DNA from: Pelagimonas sp050633425
GTDB lineage: Bacteria > Pseudomonadota > Alphaproteobacteria > Rhodobacterales > Rhodobacteraceae
Assembly (NCBI RefSeq): GCF_050633425.1
Contig: NZ_JBOEGM010000020.1
Span: forward strand, 310,001-374,000
Direction of reading: 5' to 3'
Length of the DNA: 64,000 nucleotides
Positions 42,609-51,078 of the stretch are shown here, in pieces; positions within the stretch are counted from its first letter, which is position 1, and the number at the start of each line of letters is the position of its first letter. Below the pieces are notes generated by a model. It saw only the letters and a list, made by a program, of their open reading frames with translations. It was not told the DNA's origin and ran no database searches. The position numbers and the translations under genes were made by a program.

Positions 42609-43700
42609 ATGACGAAGACCTTTGAGATTGCGGTATTTGAAGGCGATGGAATCGGCCCGGAAATCACTGATCCGACAGCAAAAATCCTCGATAGATTGGC
42701 GCGCAATTCAAACAGCTACAGCCTAATCTTTACCGATGCGCCCGCAGGGGCGGCGCATTATGCCAAGACTGGAGAATCGCTCCCCGATGCGTCGATGGAT
42801 ATCGCCCGGCGTGCCGATGCGATTCTGCTTTCGGCCATGGGTTTGCCTGATGTTCGCTACAAAGACGGAACCGAGATTTCCCCCCAGATTGACCTGCGCA
42901 AGGCGCTGACGCTCTTCGCAGGTGTGCGCCCTGTGACGGTGCGGGCGGGGCAACGCACACCGCTGCACATGCCGGACGGTAAAGAGATCGATTTTGTGCT
43001 GATCCGCGAAAGCACCGAGGGGCTGTTTCACACCCAAGGGCGTGGAGAAGTGTCACAAGATGAAGCCCGTGAAACCCTGCTGATCACGCGCGACATATCG
43101 GAAAAGCTCTTCAAATTCGCCTTTGATCTCGCCAAGAACCGCAAGCAGGCCGGGCGCGGACCGGGACGGGTCACCTGCGTTGACAAGGCCAATGTCTTTC
43201 GCGCCTTTGCCTTTTTCCGCGAGATTTTTGATGCCGAGGCCGCCAAACACCCTGATGTGACGGCGGATCACGCCTATGTCGATGCGACGGCGCTTTGGAT
43301 GGTGCAAAAACCCTGGGATTTTGACGTGATGGTCACCGAAAACATGTTCGGTGATATTTTGTCTGACCTTGGCGCGGGTCTGATGGGCGGGCTTGGGCTT
43401 GCCCCTTCTGCGGATATCGGCTTGGAAAACGCTGTGTTCCAACCTTGCCACGGGTCCGCCCCCGATATTGCAGGCCAAGGCAGCGCCAACCCCTTTGCGA
43501 TGATCCTTTCGGGGGCGATGATGTTGGACTGGCTTGGTCTTCGCCATGAGGTGCACGCCATGCAACAAGACGGGGCACGATTGCGCGCGGCCGTAGATCG
43601 TGTCGTTGCAGACGGCGCGGTTTTGACACGTGATTTGGGCGGGTCGGCAAGCACAACCGAGGCGGCAGATGCCGTGGCACGGGAGCTGGGACAGCGATGA
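42609..43700 (+). CDS. Isocitrate/isopropylmalate dehydrogenase-family protein
   Basis: The 363-residue protein has the family signature VFEGDGIGPEITDPTAKIL at the N-terminus, the substrate arginine region LRKALTLFAGVRPV, a Lys in VTCVDKANVFRAF and the metal-binding Asp segment VTENMFGDILSDLGAGLMGG near residue 240. Members oxidatively decarboxylate beta-hydroxy acids (isopropylmalate, tartrate, homoisocitrate). No leuCD is near, and the operon mates are a Gfo/Idh/MocA enzyme and a GntR regulator, so a catabolic role such as tartrate or sugar-acid use is more likely than leucine synthesis. Confidence 0.88.
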   Translation: MTKTFEIAVFEGDGIGPEITDPTAKILDRLARNSNSYSLIFTDAPAGAAHYAKTGESLPDASMDIARRADAILLSAMGLPDVRYKDGTEISPQIDLRKALTLFAGVRPVTVRAGQRTPLHMPDGKEIDFVLIRESTEGLFHTQGRGEVSQDEARETLLITRDISEKLFKFAFDLAKNRKQAGRGPGRVTCVDKANVFRAFAFFREIFDAEAAKHPDVTADHAYVDATALWMVQKPWDFDVMVTENMFGDILSDLGAGLMGGLGLAPSADIGLENAVFQPCHGSAPDIAGQGSANPFAMILSGAMMLDWLGLRHEVHAMQQDGARLRAAVDRVVADGAVLTRDLGGSASTTEAADAVARELGQR

Positions 43701-44725
43701 GGGACGCAGGTTCAATCAGGGTCGCCTGTGTTGGGGCCGGCTATTTTAGCCAGTTCCACTATGGCAGTTGGGCGCGCATTGATGAGGTTGATTTGGTTGG
43801 CTCTTGCGATCGCGATATCGAAGCCGCCAAGCGCACCGGGCTCCCGGCCTATAATGACCTTGGTCAGATGATAGATGCGACCAAGCCGGACCTCATCGAC
43901 ATCATCCTGCCACCGGTTGCGCATGCCAAGATGATCCAGGTTGCCTTGAACAAGGGGATAAAAACACTGATTTGCCAAAAGCCGTTTTGCCAAAACAAGG
44001 CGGAAGCCGAAGCTATGGTGGCGCTGGCTAACGCCCATGGCGCGCAGATCATTGTCCATGAGAATTTTCGCTTTCAACCATGGTATCGCGCGCTCAAATC
44101 CCATCTGTCCAAAGGCGCCGTTGGGGTGATCCAGCAGATGACCTTTCGCCTGCGTCCCGGCGATGGGCAAGGCCCGCGCGCCTATTTGGATCGCCAGCCC
44201 TATTTTCAGGATATGCAACGGTTTTTGGTGCATGAAACGGCGGTGCATTGGGTCGATACTTTTCGCTATCTGCTCGGAAACCCATCCGCCGTCTATGCAG
44301 ATTTACGCCGTGTGAACCCGGTGATTGCGGGCGAAGATGCCGGGTATATCCTCTTTGATCATCCGGCGGGCGTGCGGGCGTTATTTGATGGCAATCGCCA
44401 TCTTGACCATGCCGCTGACAATCACCGCCGGACCATGGGCGAAGCCTTGGTTGAAGGGACCAAAGGGGTGATCACGCTACGCGGTGATGGGTCTCTTTGG
44501 CTGCGGCCGTTTCAAGACATGCGTGAAACCTGTCTCTTACAGGCCGATGGATGGGAGGGGTTCGGCGGCGATTGCGTGCACCACTTGCAAAGCCACGTAA
44601 TTTCAGGCCTTTTGAATGGGACGCCGCTGGAAAACCTAGCGCAGGATTACCTGCGGGTGATCGACATCGAAGAGGCGATCTATGCCTCGGCGGACAATGG
44701 GCACAAGATCACGCTAGACCCCTAG
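43697..44725 (+). CDS. Gfo/Idh/MocA family oxidoreductase
   Basis: The 342-residue protein begins with the nucleotide-binding motif VACVGAGYFSQFHYGSWARI and has ICQKPFCQNKAEAEA near residue 97, where Q replaces the E of the usual EKP motif while the key Lys remains. The HETAVHWVDTFRYLLGNPSA segment is the second conserved motif. Its ATG overlaps the stop of the preceding dehydrogenase, so both act in one pathway. The substrate is unknown. Confidence 0.9.
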   Translation: MRDAGSIRVACVGAGYFSQFHYGSWARIDEVDLVGSCDRDIEAAKRTGLPAYNDLGQMIDATKPDLIDIILPPVAHAKMIQVALNKGIKTLICQKPFCQNKAEAEAMVALANAHGAQIIVHENFRFQPWYRALKSHLSKGAVGVIQQMTFRLRPGDGQGPRAYLDRQPYFQDMQRFLVHETAVHWVDTFRYLLGNPSAVYADLRRVNPVIAGEDAGYILFDHPAGVRALFDGNRHLDHAADNHRRTMGEALVEGTKGVITLRGDGSLWLRPFQDMRETCLLQADGWEGFGGDCVHHLQSHVISGLLNGTPLENLAQDYLRVIDIEEAIYASADNGHKITLDP

Positions 44726-44734
44726 AGGCACATT

Positions 44735-45412
44735 TTGAAGCAGGCTGACATCAAACCACAATCCAACACCCAACGCGCCATCCAAGCACTGCGCGACATG
44801 ATTTTTGCAGGTGATTTACCCGCTGGATCAGATCATTTGGAGAGCGAATTGGCCGTGCAATTGGGCATGTCTCGCACACCGATCCGCGAGGCGGCCTTGA
44901 CGCTTGAAGGCCAAGGATTACTGGAAATGCGCCCCCGCAAAGGTGTGCGCATTTTGCCGGTCTCGCCGAGCGACATGCGTGAAATCTATGATGTCCTCAC
45001 CGAGCTAGAAAGTCTGGCGGCAAGACAAGCAGCGCAACGCCACCCCAGCGCCACAGACATGGCCGCGCTCGCGCAGGCGATGACCGACATGGACACTGCA
45101 TTGGCGGCAAACAACTTGGAAGATTGGGCCGAGGCGGATGACCGGTTTCACAAGGAATTGGTGGGGTTGGGGGGCAATGGTCGGGTGCGCATGGTTGTTA
45201 ACATGCTCTCAGATCAGGTACGCCGCGCCCGAATGATCACCCTGCACATGCGCCCTGTCCCGTTGCAATCTAACGAAGATCACCGCGCCGTGTTTGATGC
45301 GATAAAATCCGGCGATGCGGATAAGGCCCACGCCATCCACCGCGCCCACCGTCAAGCCGCCAAAGATCTGATCGTTGCCCTTTTGGAAAAGCACAAACTG
45401 AACCGGGTTTAA
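44735..45412 (+). CDS. GntR-family transcriptional regulator (FadR/FCD type)
   Basis: The 225-residue protein has an N-terminal winged helix-turn-helix (AIQALRDMIFAGDLPAGSDH, then SRTPIREAALTLEGQGLLEM) and a C-terminal all-helical FCD domain with the Asp/His metal-binding pattern (ADDRFHKELVG, EDHRAVFDAI, AHRAH). FCD domains bind small organic acids. The start is a TTG at 44735, supported by AGAGG seven bases upstream; no better ATG is available. It is nine bases after the oxidoreductase gene and probably controls its own operon. Confidence 0.9.
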   Translation: MKQADIKPQSNTQRAIQALRDMIFAGDLPAGSDHLESELAVQLGMSRTPIREAALTLEGQGLLEMRPRKGVRILPVSPSDMREIYDVLTELESLAARQAAQRHPSATDMAALAQAMTDMDTALAANNLEDWAEADDRFHKELVGLGGNGRVRMVVNMLSDQVRRARMITLHMRPVPLQSNEDHRAVFDAIKSGDADKAHAIHRAHRQAAKDLIVALLEKHKLNRV

Positions 45413-45577
45413 TACGGAAACTGGCAAACCGGCATGCATCTGCCCTGTTCGGACGCGTGACCCAACCGTCGCGTCTCCCCCCCACTGCCGCCGGGTTGGC
45501 GACATGAGTGCCCAGGATTCGACGCGACGGGAGCTTGTCACCGTATGGGCAGGGCACCGGATGGGCAGACCCAAACC

Positions 45578-47131
45578 TCAGCGGAACCAATAATCCCAGC
45601 CATCCAGATAATAGGCCACCAACGGGTGCGATTGCATTGTGTTGGGCTCGGCATCAACAGCGTCCATGTCTGCCCCAAAAACCTGAGCAGATTGCCAAAC
45701 GTTCGGGGTCAGGTAACTGAGTCCCTCAGGAAAGGCCGGTGTGCGCTCGGTCGGCAAATTGGGGCCTGCGATAACGAACCCCCATTCACCAAAACTTGGC
45801 ACATAAGAATGATATGGAATAACCCCAAGTCCCTGCCCCGGCGCGCCGGGATTGCGGGAGCTTTCCAAGGTCGCGGCAATGGACCAAAACGCCTGGCGCG
45901 CGAAAAAGGGCGATCCGGCCTGTGTCACAACAAGCCCCTGAGCCGTCAATCGCTCCATCAGCAGGCCGTAAAACTGACGACTATACAGCTTGGACAAAGC
46001 AACGGTTTTAGGGTCTGGCAGATCGACGATAATCACGTCAAACGCGCGGGTGCTGTTTTCAACAAACTGCCATGCATCCGCATTCTGAATCTCGACCCGT
46101 GGATCGGACAGGGATTTGTCATTTAGCAAAGACAAATCAGCGTGGTCGCGAAAAATTTCGGTCACGCGCGGATCGAGATCAACCAGAGTGACGGTTTGCA
46201 CATCCCAGTGGCGCAGCACTTCGCGCACCGCCATACCATCGCCGCCTCCAAGGATCAGAACATGGGTGCGGCGCGGTGCCAAAGACATGACCGGGTGGAC
46301 CAAAGGTTCGTGATAGCGGTGTTCATCGAGGCTATCGAACTGAATGGAATGATTGAGGAAAAGCCGGGTTCGATCACGATACCGCGTGACTGTGATCTGC
46401 TGGTAAGGCGTGGCCTCGGTCAAGATCACATCGTCTTCAAACATCTGGGTTTCGGTGATGGCCACGAGGCGTTCTGATTGGATCAGACCATAAAAGGCAC
46501 CGCTCAGGGCCAGCACCCAAACAATGACGATGGCACGGGTCACATGTTCGCGGAACAGATAGATCGACAGGCCCGCAACCAACAGGTTGAGAACGCCAAA
46601 GGCCAGACTGGCAGACATCAACCCAAGATGTGGGATCACCAACAAAGGAAACGCGACGGACGCCACCAAGGCACCGACGTAATCAACACTCAGGACGTTT
46701 TCGAAGCGGTTTTCAAAGGCCCCGACTGCTTCCATAGCGCGGGCGATCAGCGGGATTTCCATCCCCGACAGCACGCCAATGGCGATCAGCATAGAATACA
46801 GCGGCGCGGCGACACTGCCCAAGGCGGCATAGTGCAGGAACAAAACCGGGGCCATAAAGCCGCCAACCAGGCCCAAGAGGATTTGCGCCCAGATAAAGCC
46901 CGTCAAAGGCTGAGCCACAAAGCGTGACAGCCACGCACCCACCCCCATCGCGGACAGGAATATCCCGATCACAAGCGAAAACTGACGGATCGAGTCGCCA
47001 AGAAGATAGCTGGAAATCGTCGCGGCGATCAGCTCATAGATAAGCCCGGCCACGGCCACCAAAAAGGTGGCCGCCAACAGCCAAACCTCCCGCGCCCGAG
47101 GATTGGACACAGGCAAAGGCACGTCATTCAT
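45578..47131 (-). CDS. Membrane spermidine-synthase-like protein
   Basis: The 517-residue protein has about seven membrane helices in its first 210 residues and a C-terminal aminopropyltransferase-like Rossmann domain. HVLILGGGDGMAVREVLRHW near residue 290 is the SAM/decarboxy-SAM site, TLVDLDPRVTEIF follows, and DVIIVDLPDPKTVALSKLYS carries the catalytic-Asp region. Fused membrane/spermidine-synthase proteins are common, but their substrate is rarely known. It is the last gene of an operon with DUF350, a microprotein and two DUF4178 proteins, and its start overlaps the DUF350 stop. Confidence 0.88.
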   Translation of the reverse strand: MNDVPLPVSNPRAREVWLLAATFLVAVAGLIYELIAATISSYLLGDSIRQFSLVIGIFLSAMGVGAWLSRFVAQPLTGFIWAQILLGLVGGFMAPVLFLHYAALGSVAAPLYSMLIAIGVLSGMEIPLIARAMEAVGAFENRFENVLSVDYVGALVASVAFPLLVIPHLGLMSASLAFGVLNLLVAGLSIYLFREHVTRAIVIVWVLALSGAFYGLIQSERLVAITETQMFEDDVILTEATPYQQITVTRYRDRTRLFLNHSIQFDSLDEHRYHEPLVHPVMSLAPRRTHVLILGGGDGMAVREVLRHWDVQTVTLVDLDPRVTEIFRDHADLSLLNDKSLSDPRVEIQNADAWQFVENSTRAFDVIIVDLPDPKTVALSKLYSRQFYGLLMERLTAQGLVVTQAGSPFFARQAFWSIAATLESSRNPGAPGQGLGVIPYHSYVPSFGEWGFVIAGPNLPTERTPAFPEGLSYLTPNVWQSAQVFGADMDAVDAEPNTMQSHPLVAYYLDGWDYWFR

Positions 47132-47346
47132 GAAACGATAACGGCCGCGATGATGATCGAGATTGAGATGAAGAGCATGCCAATCACAACCGCCAAAGCG
47201 ATGTTCTGATCCTCTTCGATTTCCTTCATGATTGGAAACGGTGTGATCCAGTCAAGCACCTTCCAGGTCACCCACATCAAGAGCATACCGAGAAAGGTGT
47301 AGAAGATGGTGCCAAGGAATTCGGCGACGTTGATTGCTTCTAGCAT
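47128..47346 (-). CDS. DUF350 family membrane protein
   Basis: The 72-residue protein has two membrane helices (about 8-30 and 48-71) separated by a short loop (WITPFPIMKEIEEDQNIALA), matching the DUF350 pair of helices. Other DUF350 genes, for example E. coli yjfL, lie near PspA-like and polyamine-related genes. The 15-base gap to the microprotein gene upstream and the four-base overlap with the spermidine-synthase-like gene show a single operon. Confidence 0.85.
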   Translation of the reverse strand: MLEAINVAEFLGTIFYTFLGMLLMWVTWKVLDWITPFPIMKEIEEDQNIALAVVIGMLFISISIIIAAVIVS

Positions 47347-47361
47347 ATTGAAATGCCCCCG

Positions 47362-47535
47362 TTATTTTACGCGATTATTGCTGTAGTAATAGCCGCCACC
47401 ACCACTGCCCACGCGAACAGAGTTGGATGTATCGAGATCGGCGCTCGCGCCGCCGACCCCCTGGCTGCCTAGATATGTCGTGCCCGCGACCAAAAGGCCC
47501 GAGATCGACAAAAAGACGATGCGAAACAAATTCAT
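47362..47535 (-). CDS. 57-residue exported or anchored microprotein
   Basis: The frame encodes 57 residues starting MNLFRIVFLSISGLLVAGTT, a signal peptide or membrane anchor, then GASADLDTSNSVRVGSG, a Gly run and YYYSNNRVK. A strong Shine-Dalgarno (GAGGTGAT) lies directly before the ATG. The gap to the upstream DUF4178 gene is nine bases and to the DUF350 gene 15 bases, so it is clearly inside the operon. I recognise no family. The Gly/Tyr-rich tail would sit outside the cytoplasm if the N-terminus is exported. Confidence 0.75.
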   Translation of the reverse strand: MNLFRIVFLSISGLLVAGTTYLGSQGVGGASADLDTSNSVRVGSGGGGYYYSNNRVK

Positions 47536-47544
47536 ATCATCACC

Positions 47545-48834
47545 TCAATCATTCCAATCACCGCCGGCCCAGCGCTTGGACTGGTGACGCCAGCGGCGGT
47601 AAAACTGCCACAATGCGACCACGCCAAAAACCAGCCCGAGCAAGAACAAAAGCGTCCCGCTGGTTTGGCCTTCGCGAATGCGCAAGTCGAGCTTGCTGAT
47701 CGCGGTTTTTGGCTTATACGCCGCTTCGGCCCAAACGCCGCCCTCGGCTTCGCCCAAGTTGAGCTGATACGTCCCCGCAACGGTGGGGTGAAACCGCAGA
47801 TTGGCCTTGCCGGAGCCTTCGGTCCATCGGCCTTCGCTATCTTGGCCATGATAGCGTTCGATGGTGCGGCCTGCCCCAAACAAGATCTCGCCCTCTGGGT
47901 CAGATACTGTCAGACCAATGCTGGCCCAACTGTTTGACACATCCGCGGCCAAGGCAATTTCAACCAGCTTGTTGGCTTGGGTCACTTCGAACGGAATTTC
48001 CACCGGCAACCCGGCAACCGGCAATCCGATTTCCGTCATCACCGCCTTGCCCGAGCTGAGGCCAAAGACAAATGCGATCACCATACACAACACCGCAAAT
48101 CCGGCGGCGGCTTTGCGCATGAAGATGGCGTTTGGACCGGCCTTGAACGGCGATAGCGGGTGTATTTTCTTGGTTAATTTTGGTAAATCTATGCCAAAAC
48201 TCTTGGCAATCTCTTTGCGTGGCAAATAGGTGGAGCGGTAGGTCTCACGCTCTGATTTGGTTTGCGAAAACCCCAACATCGCATCTTCGGCCAGGGTGCT
48301 GACCGTGGTGGATTTATCGCCGATCTTCACTTCCCAAGTGAATTCCCCCTCCGCAAAGCTCACCGAGCTGGTGGAGGTGTCGTAGTATTTGAAATTCTCG
48401 CCCTTGATCCGCAGAACCGGCGGAGTTTCGGCCTTTTCGACCTGATGTTCAGACACCCAGCCAGGGCCGCGGTACCGGCGTGAAAATATAAAATGCCCGT
48501 CCTCAAGCGTCAGGAAAGCATAGCCGTGAGTTGGCGAATACAGCTGGTGGTCGATCCAAGTCCACGTCCGCCCGGCATAGGTTTCGGTATGTTCCAGCGT
48601 GCCGATAATCGTATAGTCGACATCGTGAATTTTGCCTTTCATCCCAAGGGAAAACGGCGTGTCGGGCCGCTTGAGATCGCTAAAGGTCCGCAGTGCTTTA
48701 TAGCTATCAAGCGCATCAAGTTCGGTGCCGCAATAGGGGCAGATGTGAACCGTCACACGCCCGCCACCCAAAACATCAAGACCGGCCCCGCAGGCGGTGC
48801 AATTGATGGTTGTCAGATTATCGCTTCGCGTCAT
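47545..48834 (-). CDS. DUF4178 protein with zinc ribbon and two membrane segments
   Basis: The 429-residue protein has an N-terminal zinc ribbon (Cys at 12, 15, 32 and 35) and a DUF4178 beta domain (about 55-190: MKGKIHDVDYTIIGTLEHTE, YAFLTLEDGHFIFSRRYRGP). A membrane helix follows near 248-266, then a periplasmic beta domain (about 275-395) and a C-terminal helix (about 397-415). It overlaps the upstream DUF4178 gene by four bases. DUF4178 proteins often sit beside DUF350 and spermidine-synthase-like genes; their molecular role is not established. Confidence 0.85.
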   Translation of the reverse strand: MTRSDNLTTINCTACGAGLDVLGGGRVTVHICPYCGTELDALDSYKALRTFSDLKRPDTPFSLGMKGKIHDVDYTIIGTLEHTETYAGRTWTWIDHQLYSPTHGYAFLTLEDGHFIFSRRYRGPGWVSEHQVEKAETPPVLRIKGENFKYYDTSTSSVSFAEGEFTWEVKIGDKSTTVSTLAEDAMLGFSQTKSERETYRSTYLPRKEIAKSFGIDLPKLTKKIHPLSPFKAGPNAIFMRKAAAGFAVLCMVIAFVFGLSSGKAVMTEIGLPVAGLPVEIPFEVTQANKLVEIALAADVSNSWASIGLTVSDPEGEILFGAGRTIERYHGQDSEGRWTEGSGKANLRFHPTVAGTYQLNLGEAEGGVWAEAAYKPKTAISKLDLRIREGQTSGTLLFLLGLVFGVVALWQFYRRWRHQSKRWAGGDWND

Positions 48835-49445
48835 GTGCCCGATACCACCTTGATGTCAAAGGGATCGAACCATTCCCCTAAGAACCAGCTTTCACCGCCG
48901 TCCCAGAATTCGCCCGATAACAAATCACCACCTTGGTTCGTGGCGTTGATAAAGGAATGGGTATCGCCAACGTCAATGGGTTCGTCAAAGCTGCCGCGAA
49001 TGGCGACACATTCAGCGGTTTCAATTTCCTTGATGCGATAGGTGCGGCGCTCAAAGCTCACCTTTTGCCCCAATTTCGGCGGACCGGCCAACCGCGGCCC
49101 ACCCTTGGCCGGCAAGGGTTCTTGGGCAACAATATCACCCTCGTCAACAGAGACCCAAATGGGATCGCCCTTGCCGTTTACGCCCCAGAATTCATCCCAG
49201 AATCCCCGGCCATAAGAGTACCGGGCATGGCCGTAAATATCGACTTTCAAACTCCCAAGGATCACCTTGTCACCGATCCCAAACAGCATCGGCGCGTCAT
49301 GCATCTCACCGCCTTCTCCGGCGGTCAGGGCCTTATCATCCGCCAAAAACAGCGAGGTCCCGCACGCCGTGCAGGTTGTCATTTTAACAATAGCCAGGAC
49401 TTGTTCGACCTGGTTCCCGCAATTGGGGCAATTAAAATCCGTCAT
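48831..49445 (-). CDS. DUF4178 protein with N-terminal zinc ribbon
   Basis: The 204-residue protein has two CxxC pairs (Cys 6, 9, 25 and 28) and a DUF4178 domain (about 55-195: GDKVILGSLKVDIYGHARYS, FWDEFWGVNGKGDPIWVSVD). It has no membrane helix and is probably cytoplasmic. It is the first gene of the five-gene minus-strand operon, divergent from pta across about 240 bp. It may partner the longer DUF4178 protein. Confidence 0.85.
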   Translation of the reverse strand: MTDFNCPNCGNQVEQVLAIVKMTTCTACGTSLFLADDKALTAGEGGEMHDAPMLFGIGDKVILGSLKVDIYGHARYSYGRGFWDEFWGVNGKGDPIWVSVDEGDIVAQEPLPAKGGPRLAGPPKLGQKVSFERRTYRIKEIETAECVAIRGSFDEPIDVGDTHSFINATNQGGDLLSGEFWDGGESWFLGEWFDPFDIKVVSGT

Positions 49446-49686
49446 ACCCGCAGGTTGCCCATGACGACGCTAAATTCAAGTAAGGATTTCATACCTATGC
49501 AAATCCAGCCGAATATTTCAGCAACCTTTCCGCTATGCATCACATGCAAAGCGGGAATACCACCCAGTTTCAGAATGCGGTCACGTAAACCGTTACATTT
49601 GCCACGATCCCGCGTAAATCTGCGCAGGAGGATCGGGGGGAAACTGGGAGGTTGAACCTGCGAAAGGGCCGAGACAGGTGAAACAG

Positions 49687-51078
49687 ATGTTGATTGAAAA
49701 CAAAACCTTTGACGAGTTGAACATCGGTGACACGGCCGAATTGCGCAGGCTCTGCACCCAGGATGATATGATCGTTTTTGCCAATGTGTCTGGCAATCAT
49801 AACCCCATGCACATGTATGACGCCGATGGTGACGCCGATGGCCACCCCGAAGCGATCATGCCGGGCATGTTTGTGGGCGCGTTGATTTCCGCAGTTTTGG
49901 GAAATGTTTTACCCGGTGCCGGAACGCTATATCGTTCGCAGAACTTTGAATTTCACAACCGTGCTCATGCGGGCGATGAGTTGCTGAGCCGGGTGATTGT
50001 CACCGACAAGAATGACAAAGAAGGCACCGTCACCTTGTCGACCGAAGTGCGACGCGTGCGCGATGATGCGGTTGTGCTGGATGGCTGGGCCGAAGTCATG
50101 GCTCCGCGCCGTAAGGTGACCTATGACAGCCACGATTTGCCCGGCCTTGTTGTTCAGCGCCACCGACATTTTGAAAAACTGCTAAAGCGGGCTGAACCGT
50201 TGGACGCGCTGGCCACGGCCATTGTCTGTCCCGAGGATAAGAATTCGCTTGGGGGCGCGCTTTTGGCGCGTGACCACACATTGATCGACCCGATTTTGTT
50301 GGGGGATGCCGATAAGATCGCAGCAACCGCCGAGGCACTGGGCCGATCGTTGGAGGGGATCGAAATCCTCGACATCAAAGACCATCGCGGCTGCGCGCGG
50401 CGCGCTGTTGAGCTTGTCCACGAGGGGCGCGCCAATGCGTTGATGAAAGGGCACCTTCATACGGATATGCTCCTGCGCCCACTGCTCGACAAATCCACGG
50501 GCCTGCGCATGGGCCGTCGGTTTACCCATATTTTTGTGATGGATGTGCCGGGTTTGGCCCACCCGCTATTGGTGACAGATGCCGCGATCAACATCGCCCC
50601 GGATTTGAAAACCAAGGTCGACATCACTCAGAACGCCATTGATCTCGCGTTGAGCCTTGGCATCAAGGAACCAAAAGTCGGCGTGCTCTCTGCGGTCGAA
50701 ACGGTGAACCCGGATCTGCCCTCCTCGATTGACGCTGCTTTGTTGTCGAAAATGGCGGATCGCGGGCAAATCACCGGCGGATTGGTTGACGGGCCATTGG
50801 CTATGGATAACGCCGTCGACATTGCCGCCGCGCGCACCAAAGGTATCGTGTCCCCGGTGGCGGGCCGCGCGGACATCCTTGTTGTTCCCAATCTTGACGC
50901 GGGGAATATGCTTGCCAAACAGCTAGCCTATCTTAGTCACGCCGAAAGCGCCGGGGTTGTTTTGGGTGCGCGTGTGCCGGTTATTCTCAACTCTCGCGCC
51001 GATGATGATATGGCGCGGCTTGCCTCTTGCGCCGTCGCCGCCCTGCACCATAACCGTCTGAGCGGAGCCTCAAAATGA
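49687..51078 (+). CDS. MaoC-like hydratase/phosphate acetyl(butyryl)transferase fusion
   Basis: The protein has an N-terminal MaoC hot-dog domain (about 1-150: FANVSGNHNPMHMYDADGDA holds the hydratase motif) and a C-terminal phosphotransacetylase/phosphotransbutyrylase domain (about 160-460: ALMKGHLHTDMLLRPLLD, TDAAINIAPDL). It converts acyl-CoA plus phosphate to acyl phosphate, for the acetate kinase encoded next. The ATG at 49687 with AGGTGA upstream is preferred; a GTG at 49678 is possible. The last codons overlap ackA. Confidence 0.9.
   Translation: MLIENKTFDELNIGDTAELRRLCTQDDMIVFANVSGNHNPMHMYDADGDADGHPEAIMPGMFVGALISAVLGNVLPGAGTLYRSQNFEFHNRAHAGDELLSRVIVTDKNDKEGTVTLSTEVRRVRDDAVVLDGWAEVMAPRRKVTYDSHDLPGLVVQRHRHFEKLLKRAEPLDALATAIVCPEDKNSLGGALLARDHTLIDPILLGDADKIAATAEALGRSLEGIEILDIKDHRGCARRAVELVHEGRANALMKGHLHTDMLLRPLLDKSTGLRMGRRFTHIFVMDVPGLAHPLLVTDAAINIAPDLKTKVDITQNAIDLALSLGIKEPKVGVLSAVETVNPDLPSSIDAALLSKMADRGQITGGLVDGPLAMDNAVDIAAARTKGIVSPVAGRADILVVPNLDAGNMLAKQLAYLSHAESAGVVLGARVPVILNSRADDDMARLASCAVAALHHNRLSGASK

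Noticed and set aside
44094..44285. Short antisense frames inside the oxidoreductase at 43.7-44.7 kb
   Set aside because: They lie wholly inside a gene with clear family motifs and have no Shine-Dalgarno.
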